Numbered from the stretch's first letter, positions 15,623 through 24,460 are shown. The stretch is 64,000 nt of DNA from Kribbella italica (GCF_014205135.1 NZ_JACHMY010000001.1:8246001-8310000), one strand, 5' to 3'. The notes: generated by a model from the letters alone, not told the origin. Numbers and translations: made by a program.

Positions 15623-17014
15623 GTGGTCACCGACGCAACCAAGAAGCTCAGAGAGCCGGTCGCGTACATCCTTCTCGCCTTCGCAGGGCTGGTCGCCCTG
15701 GCCTCGCTGCTCCAGCTGTTCGTCGGCGGGGCCGGGTTCACCGCCTCCGCCAGCGGGGTACGCAACGTCCTCACCCCGCTCGAGCTGTCCGGACTGCTGC
15801 TCGCCGCGGCGCCCGCCGTCGCGGTGTGGCTGGTGGCGGAAGCGGGTGAGCGCACCCAGAACGCCCGGACCGTCGCGCTGGCCGCGCTGATCGTCGTCGG
15901 CCTGGCCACGCTGGTCCTGCTGATCACGGTCTTCGCCGTGTTCGGTTCGTCGAGCGACGTCGGCCCGAAGATCGCCGGCTTCCTGGTCGGCCTCGGTGGG
16001 CTGGCCCTGTACGGCGCCTCCGGCTACTACATCCTCAACACCTTCCAGACGCTGCCCGCCCCGGTGCGCGTCCCGAAGCCGGCCCAGCAGGGCCAGTTCG
16101 CCGGCCAGGGCCAGGGCCAGTACGGCGGCCAGTACGGCGCTCAGCAGGGTGGCCAGCAGGGCAACCAGTACGGCGGCCAGCAGGGCCAGCAGTACGGCGC
16201 CTACGGCAACCAGTACGACCAGGGCCAGGGCCAGCCGCAGTACGGCCAGTACGGCGCGGGCGCCGCGGCCGGTGCGGCCGCGGGTGCTGCCGGTGGTTAC
16301 GCGGCTGCTCAGGGCGACCAGCAGTGGCCGCAGGAGCAGCAGCAGTGGGGTGGCGCCGAGGCCGGCCAGCAGCAGCAAGCCTGGTCCGCCGGTGACGACC
16401 AGCAGCAGGGCGACCAGCAGGCCTGGTCCGCCGCCGAGGCGCAGGGCGTCGAGCCGACCCAGCAGTGGAGCCCCGAGGGCCAGCAGCAGTGGGGCGGCGC
16501 TGACGCGCAGGGCCAGCAGTGGCCGCAGGAGCAGCAGCAGTGGGGCGGTGACGCCGGCCAGCAGCAGTGGGGTGGCGCCGACGCCGCGCAGTACGGCCAG
16601 CCGGGTCAGCCCGAGTGGCAGGGCCAGGAGGCGGCCCAGCACCAGGTCGGTCAGCAGGAGGCCGGTCAGCACGACGCAGGCCAGCACGAGGCCGGTCAGC
16701 ACGACGCCGGTCTGCACGAGGCTGCCGCTCACGACGTAGCCGAGCAGCCGCAGCACGAGGCCGGTCAGGCCGCGGGCGAGCAGGGCTGGTCGGACCAGAA
16801 CTGGCAGCAGGGTGGCCAGACCTGGCAGGGCGAGGAGGCCGCACCGGCCGCCGCGCCGCAGGCCCAGCCGGACGCCGACGCGGCCGACGAAACCCGCGTG
16901 GATCCGCGGGTTTCCGACGCGCAGGCCGACGACCCGAAGGACGACGACCAGCCGCAGCAGCCGGGCGGTCAGGGTCAGGCCGGCCAGCAGGGCTGGTGGT
17001 CGCAGCCGTCCTGA
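15623..17014 (+). CDS. Four-helix membrane protein with long Gln/Gly-rich low-complexity tail
   Basis: Of 463 residues, the first 145 or so form four transmembrane helices (YILLAFAGLVALASLLQLFVG; LSGLLLAAAPAVAVWLVAE; VALAALIVVGLATLVLLITVF; IAGFLVGLGGLALYGASGYYI). The remaining 315 or so are a low-complexity tail, first GQGQYGG-type, then repeated QQQWGG and QHDAGQHEAG blocks, then acidic. The shape recalls the mycobacterial DUF5336 '34-kDa antigen' proteins, a resemblance rather than an assignment. GTG at 15623 has GAGGAG five bases upstream. The tail is probably cytoplasmic and disordered. A terminator follows the gene. Confidence 0.82.
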   Translation: MVTDATKKLREPVAYILLAFAGLVALASLLQLFVGGAGFTASASGVRNVLTPLELSGLLLAAAPAVAVWLVAEAGERTQNARTVALAALIVVGLATLVLLITVFAVFGSSSDVGPKIAGFLVGLGGLALYGASGYYILNTFQTLPAPVRVPKPAQQGQFAGQGQGQYGGQYGAQQGGQQGNQYGGQQGQQYGAYGNQYDQGQGQPQYGQYGAGAAAGAAAGAAGGYAAAQGDQQWPQEQQQWGGAEAGQQQQAWSAGDDQQQGDQQAWSAAEAQGVEPTQQWSPEGQQQWGGADAQGQQWPQEQQQWGGDAGQQQWGGADAAQYGQPGQPEWQGQEAAQHQVGQQEAGQHDAGQHEAGQHDAGLHEAAAHDVAEQPQHEAGQAAGEQGWSDQNWQQGGQTWQGEEAAPAAAPQAQPDADAADETRVDPRVSDAQADDPKDDDQPQQPGGQGQAGQQGWWSQPS

Positions 17015-17110
17015 TCGACGGCCCGGCCGGGCGGACAACGCATTCCCGCGCGGCCGGATCGTACCGGTCCTGGATCGGTTTTCGGTGGTTGACACCGCAG
17101 TGAAGAGTCC

Positions 17111-17144
17111 GAGAGGCCTGTGCACACAGGCCTCTCGTTCTTTT
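17111..17144 (+). terminator. Rho-independent terminator after the four-helix membrane protein gene
   Basis: GAGAGGCCTGTG at 17111-17122 pairs perfectly with CACAGGCCTCTC at 17125-17136, followed by GTTCTTTT. It separates the upstream membrane protein gene from whiB, so whiB has its own promoter. Confidence 0.8.
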
Positions 17145-17183
17145 GCAGCCGTGTTGCGGATACCGCCAATAGCAGACCACGGC

Positions 17184-17212
17184 TTGACTTTCGTGGATTG
17201 CAGGAATGTAAT
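17184..17212 (+). promoter_or_regulatory. Candidate whiB promoter
   Basis: TTGACT at 17184-17189 and TGTAAT at 17207-17212 are 17 bases apart and lie in a locally AT-richer stretch about 130 bases before the whiB start, downstream of a terminator. The spacing and hexamers suit a housekeeping sigma factor; this is inference from consensus. Confidence 0.5.
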
Positions 17213-17342
17213 TTCAACCGTGTCGTTCGTTGGACACTCGGTATCGGGGACCGTTGCAGAGCGCAGGACGGACGAGGTCAGGCATGTGGAACCGCAAACT
17301 TCACATGTACAGGGGAACGAACAGGGTCGAGGAGGTCGTACC

Positions 17343-17609
17343 GTGACAGAGACGCTGATGGCGATTGTCGACGGTGAGGCGATCGAGGAGGAGCCGAACT
17401 GGCAGGAACGGGCGCTGTGCGCCCAGACCGACCCAGAGGCTTTCTTCCCGGAGAAAGGCGGATCCACTCGCGAGGCGAAGAAGGTCTGCCTCGGGTGCGA
17501 CGTCCGGGGCGAGTGCCTCGAGTACGCACTGCAGAACGACGAGCGCTTCGGAATCTGGGGCGGGCTGTCGGAGCGGGAACGCCGCAAGCTGAAGAAGAAG
17601 GCCGTCTAG
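17343..17609 (+). CDS. whiB: WhiB-family iron-sulfur transcription factor (WhiB/WhiB2/WhmD orthologue)
   Basis: This 88-residue [4Fe-4S] regulator works with the principal sigma factor. In Streptomyces and Mycobacterium the orthologue controls sporulation septation or cell division. The four cluster ligands are C26, C49, C52 and C58 (ALCAQTD; VCLGCDVRGEC). The GIWGG turn at 70-74 and the basic tail ERRKLKKKAV complete the family pattern. GTG at 17343 is preceded by GAGGAGG with seven-base spacing; an ATG at 17358 is the alternative. The position between fbiAB and the DUF5719/DUF3499/manB block matches the whiB2 locus of mycobacteria and whiB of Streptomyces, which supports the orthology. Confidence 0.93.
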   Translation: MTETLMAIVDGEAIEEEPNWQERALCAQTDPEAFFPEKGGSTREAKKVCLGCDVRGECLEYALQNDERFGIWGGLSERERRKLKKKAV

Positions 17610-17840
17610 AGACCTAGGCACCTACGGACCGACGGGCGTGGTGCCCTGCCACCCCGCCGTCGACCGCCGGTCAGTAGCAAAACAACCGAACAAGACTTCC
17701 GCGTGAGGCCCCGGCCGGACTCTGTCCACCGGGGCCCGCGGCTGTGTAGGAGGCCCTTCGCACTTCGCGTAAGGTGAGTCCTCGCCGTGACCTCCGGGCC
17801 GTGGCAGGCCGATCCTTCCCCTTGAGGTGCAGCGCTCCTG

Positions 17841-20753
17841 ATGGAACCCGAAGCTCCGGCCGGCTGGGACTTCTTCGACGCCGTCGACTTCCCGACCGGA
17901 CTCACCCACGACCCGATGGGTCGCGCGCCGGTCCGGCACGTCGTCACCGCCGTCGTGGTCGGGCACGAGGGCGCCGCCTGGCTGCCCCGCCTGACCGAGG
18001 CGCTGTGGGCGATGGCCCGCCGGCCCGACCGGCTGATCGCGATCGACACCGGTTCCACCGACGACACCGCCCAGCTGCTGGCCGAGATGCCCGGCGTCGA
18101 GCCGGTGGTCAGCCTGTCCGCCCGCACCGGTTTCGGTACGGCGGTCACCCGCGGCCTGGAAACGGTCGGTTTCGCGCCGATCCCGTCCGCGGTCGGCCCG
18201 TACGGCGACGACGGCCACACCCCGGTCGTCGAGTGGCTCTGGCTGCTGCACGACGACTGCGCGCCGGCCCCCAAGGCGCTCGAACAATTGTTGCTCCAGG
18301 CCACTATGTCGCCGGAGACCGGGATCTGGGGACCCAAGCTGCGGCTCTGGCCGCGCGACCGCGAACTGCTCGAGGTCGGCGTCACCACGTCGCTCGGCGG
18401 CCGTCGCGACACCGGTATCGAGGCCGGTGAGCTGGACCAGGGCCAGCACGACCAGCCGCGGCAGGTGCTCTCGGTGAGCTCGGCCGGCATGCTGGTCCGC
18501 CGCGACGTCTGGCAGACGCTGCACGGTTTCGACCCGCGACTGCCGATGTTCCGCGACGACCTCGACTTCGGCTGGCGGGCCAGTCGGGCCGGCTTCCGCG
18601 TCGGTGTCGCGCCGGACGCGGTCATCTACCACGCACAGGCCGCCGCGACCGGCGAGCGCGCACTGGCCGGCACCCGCCGGCACGCGTACCAGCTGGACCG
18701 CGCGCACGCCTATTACACCGTCTTGGCCAACGCGCCGGGCAAGCTGCTGCCGCTGCTGATCCTGCGCTTCCTGATCGGTACGGTCGTCCGCTCGGCCTGG
18801 TTCCTGATCGGCAAGACGCCGTCCGGCGCGGTCGACGAGTGGACCGCCCTGCTCGGCACGGTGCTGGCCGGCGGCTGGACCCAGGCCCGCAAGGATCGTC
18901 GCCGCCTCGACAAGGTCCCGTACGACGACTTCAAGGGCCTGTTCTCCCGGTCCGTGCACGCTCTGCGGCACAACTTGGAGGAGACCGGAAGCACGATCAC
19001 CGAGCGGCTGCGCGAGGCCTGGGCCGACGAACCCGAGGAGCAGGCGCCGACCTCGGCCCGCCGGGCCAAGAGCACGGCCCGGGTCGCGGTCGACCAGCCG
19101 CGCTGGCGCCGGCAGCTGATCCGCCGGCCGTTCCTGGTCGCGTGGGTCGTGCTCGCGATCGGCGCGATCGTCGCCTCCCGCGGCCTGATCGGCGGCGGTG
19201 TGCTCCGCTCCAACCTGATGCTTCCCCCGCACGAGAGTCTCGCGTCCCTGTGGCACGCGGCCGCCGCCGCACCGGACGGCGTCACGCCGCCGGCCTGGCT
19301 GGCGCAGTTCTGGGCGCTGTCGACGGTCACCTTCGGCCCGTCCGGCGCGACGAACGTGCTGCTGCTCGGAGCGATCCCGCTGGCCGCCCTGGCGGCCTGG
19401 GCGTTGCTGCGGGCGTTCGTGGTCGACCGGGTCGCCAGGGCGTGGGGCGCTTCGGCGTACGGGCTGGCGGTGTTCACGAACGGCGCGATCTCGCAGGGCC
19501 GGATCGGGACCGTGGTGGCCGCGATCGTGCTGCCGCTGCTCGGCGCGGCCGTGCACACGGTCGCGCGGCGTCGGCGCGTGGTCATCCAGGGCAGCTGGCG
19601 CGCCGCGTGGTTCGCCGGGATCTGCCAGGCCGTCCTGTTCGCCTTCACTCCGGCGCTTGGTCTGCTGGTCGGCATCGCGCTGGCCGCCGGAGCCGTGCTC
19701 GGGCTGGGCTGGCGCCGGCAGGGTCGGCAGTTGGTGTTCTCGGTGGTGCTCGGTCTGCTGCTGGTGCTGCCCTGGTCCATCCAGCTGGTGCTGCACCCGT
19801 CACGCCTCGGCCAAGAGGCCGGAGGCCCGCCGACCGCGGGAGTCGGCCCGGGCGACAGCCTGGCCAACCTCCTCACCGGTACGCCGGTCGGCGCACCCGC
19901 GCCCTGGTGGTTCGCCGTACCGCTCATCCTGGTGGCTCTGCTGGCGCTGACCCGCGAGACCCGCCAGCGGTACGAGCTGGTCGGCTGGTTCGCCGCACTG
20001 GCCGGACTGGCCGGGACTCTGATCGCCAGCCGGCTCGGCGGCGGCAGCGGTCCGCTGATGTTCCTCATGACGGCCGGCTGGATCATGACCGTCACCGTCG
20101 CCTGGGACTCGGTCGGCAAGTCGTCCGACCTGATCGCCCGCGGCGTGCTGGGTGTGGTGCTGGTGGCCTCGGTCGTGACGGCCGGCTTCTGGCTCGTCCG
20201 GGGTGACGACGGGCCGCTGTGGCGTGGACCGGCGCAGGACCTCCCGGCGTACCTGGTCTCCTCGCAAGGTCCACCGCAGAACGCGTCGATCCTGGTCGTG
20301 CGCAAGGACCCGACCAGCGCGACCCGGTTCTCGCTGGTCCGGGAGGGCGGGCCGCGGATGGGCGCGCTCGAGGCGGCCCCGAAACCCGAGCAGACCAAGC
20401 CGATCACGGACGTGCTGTCCGCGCTCGGCGGCGGTGGCACGGGTGAGGAAGGGCGGCAGCTCGCCGCGCTCGCCGTCGACTACGTGTACCTGCCGGCGCC
20501 CGTCGACCCGACCCTGATGTCCACGCTGGACTCGCTGCCCGGCCTGACCAGGGCCAGCGCCGCCGACAACGACGCGTCCTGGCTCGTCGACCGGACCAAG
20601 ATCGAGGGCAAGACCCCGGTCGAGTCCACGGTCCGGAGCCTGTGGCGGGTGCTCGGGATCATCGCCTGGCTGATCGCCCTGATCTTCTGCCTGCCGAGCG
20701 CCCGGCGGACCGTCGCCGTACCGCACGGCACCCACGCCCGGAGGAGCTCGTGA
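17841..20753 (+). CDS. Large membrane glycosyltransferase family 2 protein
   Basis: This 970-residue protein has an N-terminal GT2 catalytic domain (about residues 30-280): IDTGSTDDTAQLL, the acceptor-side acidic motif LLHDDCAP and EDL-like FRDDLDFGWRASRAG. A membrane-associated segment follows (LLPLLILRFLIGTVVRSAWFLIG). From about residue 425 the remainder contains roughly ten hydrophobic helices plus a soluble loop near the end. It is the usual neighbour of whiB in actinomycetes. Sugar and acceptor are unknown. A GT-C-like membrane half joined to a GT2 head is consistent with transfer of a sugar for cell-envelope glycan or glycoprotein assembly, and the GDP-mannose genes nearby make mannose possible. 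Confidence 0.85.
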   Translation: MEPEAPAGWDFFDAVDFPTGLTHDPMGRAPVRHVVTAVVVGHEGAAWLPRLTEALWAMARRPDRLIAIDTGSTDDTAQLLAEMPGVEPVVSLSARTGFGTAVTRGLETVGFAPIPSAVGPYGDDGHTPVVEWLWLLHDDCAPAPKALEQLLLQATMSPETGIWGPKLRLWPRDRELLEVGVTTSLGGRRDTGIEAGELDQGQHDQPRQVLSVSSAGMLVRRDVWQTLHGFDPRLPMFRDDLDFGWRASRAGFRVGVAPDAVIYHAQAAATGERALAGTRRHAYQLDRAHAYYTVLANAPGKLLPLLILRFLIGTVVRSAWFLIGKTPSGAVDEWTALLGTVLAGGWTQARKDRRRLDKVPYDDFKGLFSRSVHALRHNLEETGSTITERLREAWADEPEEQAPTSARRAKSTARVAVDQPRWRRQLIRRPFLVAWVVLAIGAIVASRGLIGGGVLRSNLMLPPHESLASLWHAAAAAPDGVTPPAWLAQFWALSTVTFGPSGATNVLLLGAIPLAALAAWALLRAFVVDRVARAWGASAYGLAVFTNGAISQGRIGTVVAAIVLPLLGAAVHTVARRRRVVIQGSWRAAWFAGICQAVLFAFTPALGLLVGIALAAGAVLGLGWRRQGRQLVFSVVLGLLLVLPWSIQLVLHPSRLGQEAGGPPTAGVGPGDSLANLLTGTPVGAPAPWWFAVPLILVALLALTRETRQRYELVGWFAALAGLAGTLIASRLGGGSGPLMFLMTAGWIMTVTVAWDSVGKSSDLIARGVLGVVLVASVVTAGFWLVRGDDGPLWRGPAQDLPAYLVSSQGPPQNASILVVRKDPTSATRFSLVREGGPRMGALEAAPKPEQTKPITDVLSALGGGGTGEEGRQLAALAVDYVYLPAPVDPTLMSTLDSLPGLTRASAADNDASWLVDRTKIEGKTPVESTVRSLWRVLGIIAWLIALIFCLPSARRTVAVPHGTHARRSS

Positions 20754-20797
20754 ACCGCCACCACGCGCTCGTCGCTCACGCCCGGAGGAGCTCGTGA
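20733..20797 (+). repeat. Duplicated ribosome-site/stop-start junction
   Basis: The 21-base sequence CACGCCCGGAGGAGCTCGTG+A occurs at 20733-20753 and again at 20777-20797. The first copy supplies the end and TGA stop of the glycosyltransferase. The second supplies the GGAGGAG site and GTG start of the DUF5719 gene. The first copy also opens a 15-codon frame from GTG 20750 that ends on the second GTGA. Confidence 0.8.
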
Positions 20798-22272
20798 CCG
20801 GCCTGCTGTCCGACCTCAAGTTCCGGATCGGCGCGTGCGTGCTCGCGCTGGCCCTGGCCGGCGGCGTCGGCGTGGTGACCAAGCCCAAGGCGGCCACCAC
20901 CCGCGCCGAGGGCGTCGAGGAGCCCGCCCGGACGGTCGTCAACCGGACGGCTCTGGCCTGCCCGGTGCTGGGCGCCGGCGTCAAGACGCAGAGCCTGGTC
21001 AGCGCGGTCGCTCCGACGCTTCCGGAAGACACCCCGACCGCGTCCGGTGACGAGGCGCCGCTGTCGATCGCCCCGCTGGACACGACCGCGAACCCGGTCG
21101 GCTCGGTGCTCGCCCGCGGCCGGATCGCCACCACGGCACCGACCAGCAAGCTCGCGACCCTCGGCATCCAGGGCACCGGCCCGCTCGCGGCCGGTACGGC
21201 GGCGACCGTCACGACGACCGCGCCCGAGGGCGTGAACCGCGGCATGGCCAGCGCTCCGTGCGTCGTACCGGGGTCGGACTTCTGGTTCGTCGGTGCCTCC
21301 GGGGCGACCGGCCGGCGCGACGTCCTGGTCCTGACCAACCTGGACAGCATCAACGCCGAGGTCGACGTCACCCTGTACGGGCCCGCCGGGCAGCTGGACG
21401 CGCCGAACGCGCGCGGCGTCGTCGTCCCGGCGCGGGGCACCACCGAGATCTACCTCGGCCAGGTCGCGGCGGGTCAGCGCGATCTGGCGCTGCACGTCGA
21501 GTCGACCGGCGGCCGGGTCGCTCCCGCCGTCCGCGACAACGCGACGAACGGCAAGATCCCGGCCGGTGTGGACTGGCTGAACCAGTCGGCCACCCCGGCG
21601 GAGAAGGTCGTCGTACCGGCGATCGCGCCGGGGGGCGGCGTCCGGATCCTGACGGTCGCGAACCCGACCGACCTGCAGGCCACGGCGAACCTCACCGTCA
21701 ACGGGCCGAACGGGCCGTTCAAGCCCGCCGGGCTGTCGACGATGCAGATCCCGGCCGGGTCGGTGAAGGTGATCCGGCTGGAGAAGGTGCTGCACGGCGA
21801 CGCGTCCGCGGTGACGATCACGTCCGACCAGCCGGTGACGGCGTCGGCGCGGGTGACCGACTCGACCGTCCGGGAGTTCGCGTCGATCGGCGCGACCGAG
21901 CCGCTGCGCGGCCCGGCGTACCTGGTCATCCCGGCGCACAAGCAGCCGGCCGTGCTGCAGGTGACCGCGCCGGGGGAGACGGCCGGGGTCAAGTTCGAGC
22001 TGCGGGACGCGGCGAACAAGATGGTCCAGGCACGGTCGGTGGATCTGGTGGGTGGCGCGACGACGCTGATCACGTTCAAGCCGCAGGCCAGGCCGACGTA
22101 CCTGATGGTCGAGCAGTTGCGCGGGGACATCGTCGCCGGTGTGACGCTGATGCCGCCGGCCAAGCCGGACGAGGACGACGTGCCGCAGGTCGCCGTCTGG
22201 CCGCTGACGACCTCACTGGTCTTCCGCGCTCAGCTGGGCGCCCAGCCCGACGTCGGCGCCGCGCTGAAGTAA
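20794..22272 (+). CDS. DUF5719 secreted/membrane-anchored protein
   Basis: This 492-residue protein begins with a single N-terminal hydrophobic helix (RIGACVLALALAGGVGVVT) that acts as anchor or signal peptide. A long extracytoplasmic beta-rich region follows (for example DVLVLTNLDSINAEVDVTLYGPAGQ and RILTVANPTDLQATANLTVNGPNG). I recognise it as the DUF5719 family by its invariable location after the whiB-linked glycosyltransferase and its architecture. GTG at 20794 has GGAGGAG four bases upstream. Probably it cooperates with the glycosyltransferase at the cell surface, but the role is unknown. Confidence 0.82.
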   Translation: MTGLLSDLKFRIGACVLALALAGGVGVVTKPKAATTRAEGVEEPARTVVNRTALACPVLGAGVKTQSLVSAVAPTLPEDTPTASGDEAPLSIAPLDTTANPVGSVLARGRIATTAPTSKLATLGIQGTGPLAAGTAATVTTTAPEGVNRGMASAPCVVPGSDFWFVGASGATGRRDVLVLTNLDSINAEVDVTLYGPAGQLDAPNARGVVVPARGTTEIYLGQVAAGQRDLALHVESTGGRVAPAVRDNATNGKIPAGVDWLNQSATPAEKVVVPAIAPGGGVRILTVANPTDLQATANLTVNGPNGPFKPAGLSTMQIPAGSVKVIRLEKVLHGDASAVTITSDQPVTASARVTDSTVREFASIGATEPLRGPAYLVIPAHKQPAVLQVTAPGETAGVKFELRDAANKMVQARSVDLVGGATTLITFKPQARPTYLMVEQLRGDIVAGVTLMPPAKPDEDDVPQVAVWPLTTSLVFRAQLGAQPDVGAALK

Positions 22273-22273
22273 G

Positions 22274-22720
22274 TCAGTCCTCTTCGGCGTCGAAGTCCGG
22301 GTCGATCTGCTCCGGCGACAACGCCAGTACGTCGGCCAGCTCGAGCACCAGCGCCGAGCGGACCAGCCAGGCGAGTCCGGCGCCGGAGCGTTCGGCGCGG
22401 AGCTCGATCGGGCGGCGGAAGACGACGATCCGGTACGGCTCGTGCGAGGTACCGCCGGTGGAGTGGGTGAGCGGGATCTCGCCCGCGTGGGCGTCCAGGT
22501 TCGGCACGTCCTCGATCGCGAACTCGACCCGGGCCACCACCTGCGGCAGCCGTTTCTCCAGCCGGGTCACCTCGATCGCGACCACCTCGTCGAACTGCGC
22601 GGCGGTCGAGCGCTGCAGCGGCAGTCCGCGCGGCGCGAAGCTGCTCGGCCGGCTGATCGGCCCGAGCATGCCCCGGCCGTGCCGGTCGATGTGTCTGCGA
22701 TGACGGCGAGCCTCGGTCAC
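22274..22720 (-). CDS. Zincin-like metallopeptidase-family protein with degenerate active site
   Basis: This 148-residue protein belongs by position and fold pattern to the small PF06262-type metallopeptidase family that sits beside DUF3499 in actinomycetes (DVPNLDAHAG...PYRIVVFRRPIE). In that family a HExxH zinc motif is expected near the C-terminus. Here the aligned stretch reads L126-E127-L128-A129-D130 in VLELADVLAL, so both zinc-binding histidines are absent and catalysis is unlikely. The start is GTG, 31 bases from the divergent DUF3499 gene. It ends one base after the DUF5719 stop, in convergent orientation. Confidence 0.8.
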   Translation of the reverse strand: MTEARRHRRHIDRHGRGMLGPISRPSSFAPRGLPLQRSTAAQFDEVVAIEVTRLEKRLPQVVARVEFAIEDVPNLDAHAGEIPLTHSTGGTSHEPYRIVVFRRPIELRAERSGAGLAWLVRSALVLELADVLALSPEQIDPDFDAEED

Positions 22721-22751
22721 GCGCTCAGCCTAGTGGGGGTAACGTCTGGTC

Positions 22752-23159
22752 GTGAGCATCGCCAGGATCTGTTCGCGCGCCGCCTGTCACCGGCCGGCGG
22801 TGTCGACGCTCACGTACGTGTACGCCGACTCCACCTGCGTCCTCGGCCCGCTGGCCACCTACGCCGAACCCCACTGCTACGACCTCTGCGCCGACCACGC
22901 CGACCGGCTGACCGCGCCGAACGGCTGGGAAGTGATCCGGCTCGCTCCGGATCCCGCCGCGGCGGGTCCCTCGTCCGACGACCTCGAAGCGCTGGCGAAC
23001 GCCGTACGGGAAGCCGCCCGGCCGTTGCCGCCGCGCGACACCGGCCGCCCCGGCTCGACCACCCCCGGCGCGCCGGTCGAGGTCGCCCGGCGTGGGCACC
23101 TCCGGATGCTCCAAGACCCGAGCAACACGCACAACCAGGGCAACACCGAACAGGGCTGA
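22752..23159 (+). CDS. DUF3499 protein with zinc-ribbon-like cysteines
   Basis: This 135-residue protein is the orthologue, by gene order, of the small protein between manB and whiB in mycobacteria. The N-terminus has CSRAACHRPAVSTLTYVYADSTCVLGPL, and later HCYDLCADHADRLTAPNGWE, a Cys/His pattern consistent with two zinc sites. The C-terminal half is Pro/Arg rich and probably disordered. The GTG start at 22752 is just divergent from the metallopeptidase-like gene. No function is established. Confidence 0.85.
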   Translation: MSIARICSRAACHRPAVSTLTYVYADSTCVLGPLATYAEPHCYDLCADHADRLTAPNGWEVIRLAPDPAAAGPSSDDLEALANAVREAARPLPPRDTGRPGSTTPGAPVEVARRGHLRMLQDPSNTHNQGNTEQG

Positions 23160-23280
23160 CCCCCGGCCCCCGGCCCCCGGCCCCCGGCCCGATGCGTCCG
23201 AAGAACTTCGACGCGTCCGAAGAACCCGAGGCTATAGCGCACGGTTCTTCGGACGGATGCGGATTCTTCGGACGTTGCAT
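23160..23280. repeat. Heptamer tandem repeat plus nested inverted repeats
   Basis: Directly after DUF3499, CCCCCGG is repeated four times (about 23159-23187). Then GCGTCCGAAGAAC occurs at 23194-23206 and 23213-23225. Its reverse complement occurs at 23243-23254 (GGTTCTTCGGAC) and 23264-23274 (TTCTTCGGACG). The two forward and two reverse copies could fold into a branched or alternative hairpin. It may serve as a terminator or as paired operators; I see no gene in it. Confidence 0.7.
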
Positions 23281-23371
23281 GCCGTGGAACATCGGGTTTG
23301 TTGTTCGAACGTGTTTCGTAGCGTGGGATGAGGTTGACCGCGTCGTCAGGTACTGACAAGACTCCTGACCT

Positions 23372-24460
23372 GTGAACGATCAAAAACTACGGGTCGGAGT
23401 GGTCGGTCTCGGCTTTGCCGGGCGGACCGCACTCGAAGCGTTCTCGGAGCTGCCGGATGTCGAGGTAGTGGCGCTGGCCGGGCTGGAGAAGGACATCCTG
23501 GCCGAGCTCGGCGAGAAGCACCGGGTACCGCATCTCTACGAGAAGTGGGAGGACCTCCTGCAGGACGACGGCCTGGACGCCGTCAGCATCGGTACGCCGA
23601 CGCAGCTGCACGCCCCGATCGCGCTGGCCGCGCTGGAGCAGGGGCTGCACGTGCTCTGCGAGAAGCCGCTGGCCCGCACGGTCGACGAGGGGCTCGCGAT
23701 GGTCGAGGCCTCGAAGAAGGCCGGCAAGGTGCTCAAGGTGATCTTCAACCACCGCGAGCGCGGCGACGTGGCGGCGCTGAAGCACCAGATCGACGAGGGC
23801 CAGCTCGGCCGGATCTACTACGCCAAGGCGCACTGGATGCGCCGCAACGGCATCCCCGGCATGGGCGGCTGGTTCACCAACCGCGAGCTGTCCGGCGGTG
23901 GCCCGCTGATCGACCTCGGCGTGCACATCCTCGACCTGGCGCTGCACCTGCTGAACGAGCCGACCATCACCACCGTCACGGCGGACACGTTCGCCGAGCT
24001 CGGCCCGCGCGGCCGGGGCAGCGCGAGCAGCACGATCCGGCCGACCGTCGACACGCTCGGCTCGAAGTTCGAGGTCGAGGACCTCGCGACGGCGTACCTG
24101 CGGCTCGAGGGCGGCGGCGCGCTGCAGCTCGAGACCAGCTGGGCGACGTACCGGGCTCCCGGTGACAACTTCGGCATCGAGCTGTTCGGGACCGAGGGCG
24201 GCGCCAAAATCGAGGTGCAGAACTACACCACCACCGACACGCTGCGGATCTTCACCGACGTCGGCGGCGTACCGGCCGAGGTCCGTCCGGCCACCGGTGC
24301 CGGACTCGGTCACCGGGCGGTGGTCAGCGAGTTCGTCGCGATCGTCCGGGCCGGCGACTGGACTGCCCACAACGGCTCGGAGGCTCTGCTCCGGACCCAG
24401 GTCATCGACGCCTGCTACGCCTCGGCGAAGGCGGGACGAGAGGTAGTGCTCAATGGTTAA
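23372..24460 (+). CDS. Gfo/Idh/MocA family oxidoreductase
   Basis: This 362-residue NAD(P)-dependent sugar dehydrogenase is of the glucose-fructose/inositol dehydrogenase family. The Rossmann motif VGVVGLGFAGRTALEAF is at residues 7-23, and the cofactor/substrate motif HVLCEKPLARTVDEGL follows. The catalytic region GGPLIDLGVHILDLALHLL carries the usual Asp and His. The start is GTG, with only a weak ribosome site. It overlaps the ThuA gene by eight bases. Such pairs usually oxidise or isomerise a sugar or polyol; the substrate cannot be read from sequence. Confidence 0.88.
   Translation: MNDQKLRVGVVGLGFAGRTALEAFSELPDVEVVALAGLEKDILAELGEKHRVPHLYEKWEDLLQDDGLDAVSIGTPTQLHAPIALAALEQGLHVLCEKPLARTVDEGLAMVEASKKAGKVLKVIFNHRERGDVAALKHQIDEGQLGRIYYAKAHWMRRNGIPGMGGWFTNRELSGGGPLIDLGVHILDLALHLLNEPTITTVTADTFAELGPRGRGSASSTIRPTVDTLGSKFEVEDLATAYLRLEGGGALQLETSWATYRAPGDNFGIELFGTEGGAKIEVQNYTTTDTLRIFTDVGGVPAEVRPATGAGLGHRAVVSEFVAIVRAGDWTAHNGSEALLRTQVIDACYASAKAGREVVLNG

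Noticed and set aside
23304..23320. GTTCGAACGTGTTTCG resembling a LexA box before the Gfo/Idh gene
   Set aside because: The spacing between half-sites is one base short of CGAAC-N4-GTTCG, so it does not fit the consensus.
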